Under the pieces are notes generated by a model. It saw only the letters and a program-made list of their open reading frames with translations, was not told the origin of the DNA and made no database searches. From positions 4,969 to 48,186 of the forward strand of contig BDIP01000012.1 in NCBI GenBank assembly GCA_003568945.1: a stretch of 43,218 nucleotides of DNA. Direction: 5' to 3'. The stretch is from Kipferlia bialata (taxonomy: Eukaryota; Fornicata). Below, one piece after another: positions 42,955 through 43,218 of the stretch. How positions within the stretch are numbered: position 1 is the first letter of the stretch; each line of letters starts with the position of its first letter. The position numbers and the translations under genes were made by a program.

Positions 42955-43134
42955 TGGCTCAGTGACTGTGCATGGGACTGAATACCCTGATGAGTTAGAG
43001 TGTATGCACACATTAATATAGAAATCGGCATCTAGAGAGGGAGGGAGAGAGAGAGATACATATATGGAGAGTGTGAGTGCGTGGGGAGAGAGAGAGAGAG
43101 AGAGAGAGTGAGAGTGTGCAAGGGATTGGATGCC
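42955..43134 (-). repeat. Two start echoes of exon 1
   Basis: Copies at 42955-42986 and 43107-43134 repeat the acceptor and the first 28-32 nt of exon 1 (GIQSHAQSL; GIQSLAHS). Each then runs into a (TC)n tract in sense. The second has lost the usual CTAAC-type element. Confidence 0.8.
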
Positions 43135-43179
43135 CTTACGGTAAGATACTATGTACGTATATATATTCATGGAGAGAGA

Positions 43180-43201
43180 GGGGGGGGGGGGGGGGGGGGG
43201 G
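43180..43201. repeat. 22-nt poly-G run at the window's right edge
   Basis: Follows a short (GA)n tract beyond the last echo; 17 nt of unrelated sequence follow. Could be a genuine homopolymer or the ragged end of an assembly. Confidence 0.8.
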
Positions 43202-43218
43202 AAAAAGATTTTAATCTG

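Noticed and set aside
1-43218. Mobile introner-like elements filling the introns
   Set aside because: Introners share sequence between introns. Here each intron's repeats match only its own flanking exons; nothing but microsatellite and the CTACGCGAT 9-mer is shared.
1-43218. Dynein heavy chain as a firm gene name
   Set aside because: Only the stretch near 15.2 kb resembles it; no AAA1 P-loop, stalk coiled coil or conserved C-terminal motif was found where expected.
1-43218. UBR4-like or helical-repeat E3 ligase identity
   Set aside because: Size and solenoid feel fit, but no UBR zinc finger, RING or HECT signature and no alignable stretch was recalled.
1-43218. tRNA, rRNA, snoRNA or a second gene on the plus strand
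   Set aside because: No cloverleaf or box motifs noticed, and no plus-strand frame outside exon antisense and microsatellites.

Overview
The window is a eukaryotic nuclear fragment filled by one very large, intron-dense gene on the minus strand. It is transcribed from about 43.2 kb down to 1 and is open at both ends. About 114 short exons (26 to 501 nt) can be chained by GT-AG splicing into one reading frame of roughly 12.3 kb (about 4,100 codons). No start or terminal stop codon is visible. The frame breaks in only two places: exon 25 (33993-34084), which looks one G short, and exon 70 (16491-16813), which carries a 44-nt tandem duplication.

Organism: introns start mostly GTATGT/GTATAT/GTACAC and end with a branch-point-like CTNAY only a few bases from the acceptor AG (CTAACCCCAG, CTCACCCCAG). 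This fused branch point and 3' splice site is known from metamonads such as Giardia, Trichomonas and Carpediemonas. With the high intron number, an intron-rich free-living fornicate (Kipferlia-like) is my best guess, at moderate confidence. The standard code fits. Exons are GC-balanced; introns are built from (TA)n and (GA)n microsatellites.

Layout, in transcript order: exons 1-16 (42.9-38.1 kb) encode a Ser/Pro/Glu/Arg-rich, probably disordered part with Glu-Arg dipeptide runs. Exons 17-69 encode mixed, largely folded-looking sequence with acidic or Ser-rich inserts. Exons 72-75 (15.8-14.3 kb) hold a degenerate P-loop followed by a Walker-B-like stretch. Exons 76-115 continue to the left edge. 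I cannot name the protein. A distant resemblance to a dynein-heavy-chain-type AAA+ module around 15.2 kb is the only family hint, and it is weak.

The outstanding property is that nearly every intron contains 'exon echoes': partial, same-strand copies of the adjacent exon's start with its acceptor, or of its end with its donor, separated by microsatellite. There are well over 100. Many differ from the parent exon almost only at synonymous positions, including Ser AGN/TCN, Leu CTN/TTG and Arg CGN/AGA switches. So the copies are not simply decaying duplicates: either they are selected as coding sequence, or they came from diverged coding alleles or paralogs. Related structures are an 11-unit 62-bp array in which each unit carries a potential in-frame 21-nt microexon, a triplicated 26-nt microexon, introns flanked by direct repeats across AG|GT, and the in-exon 44-nt duplication.
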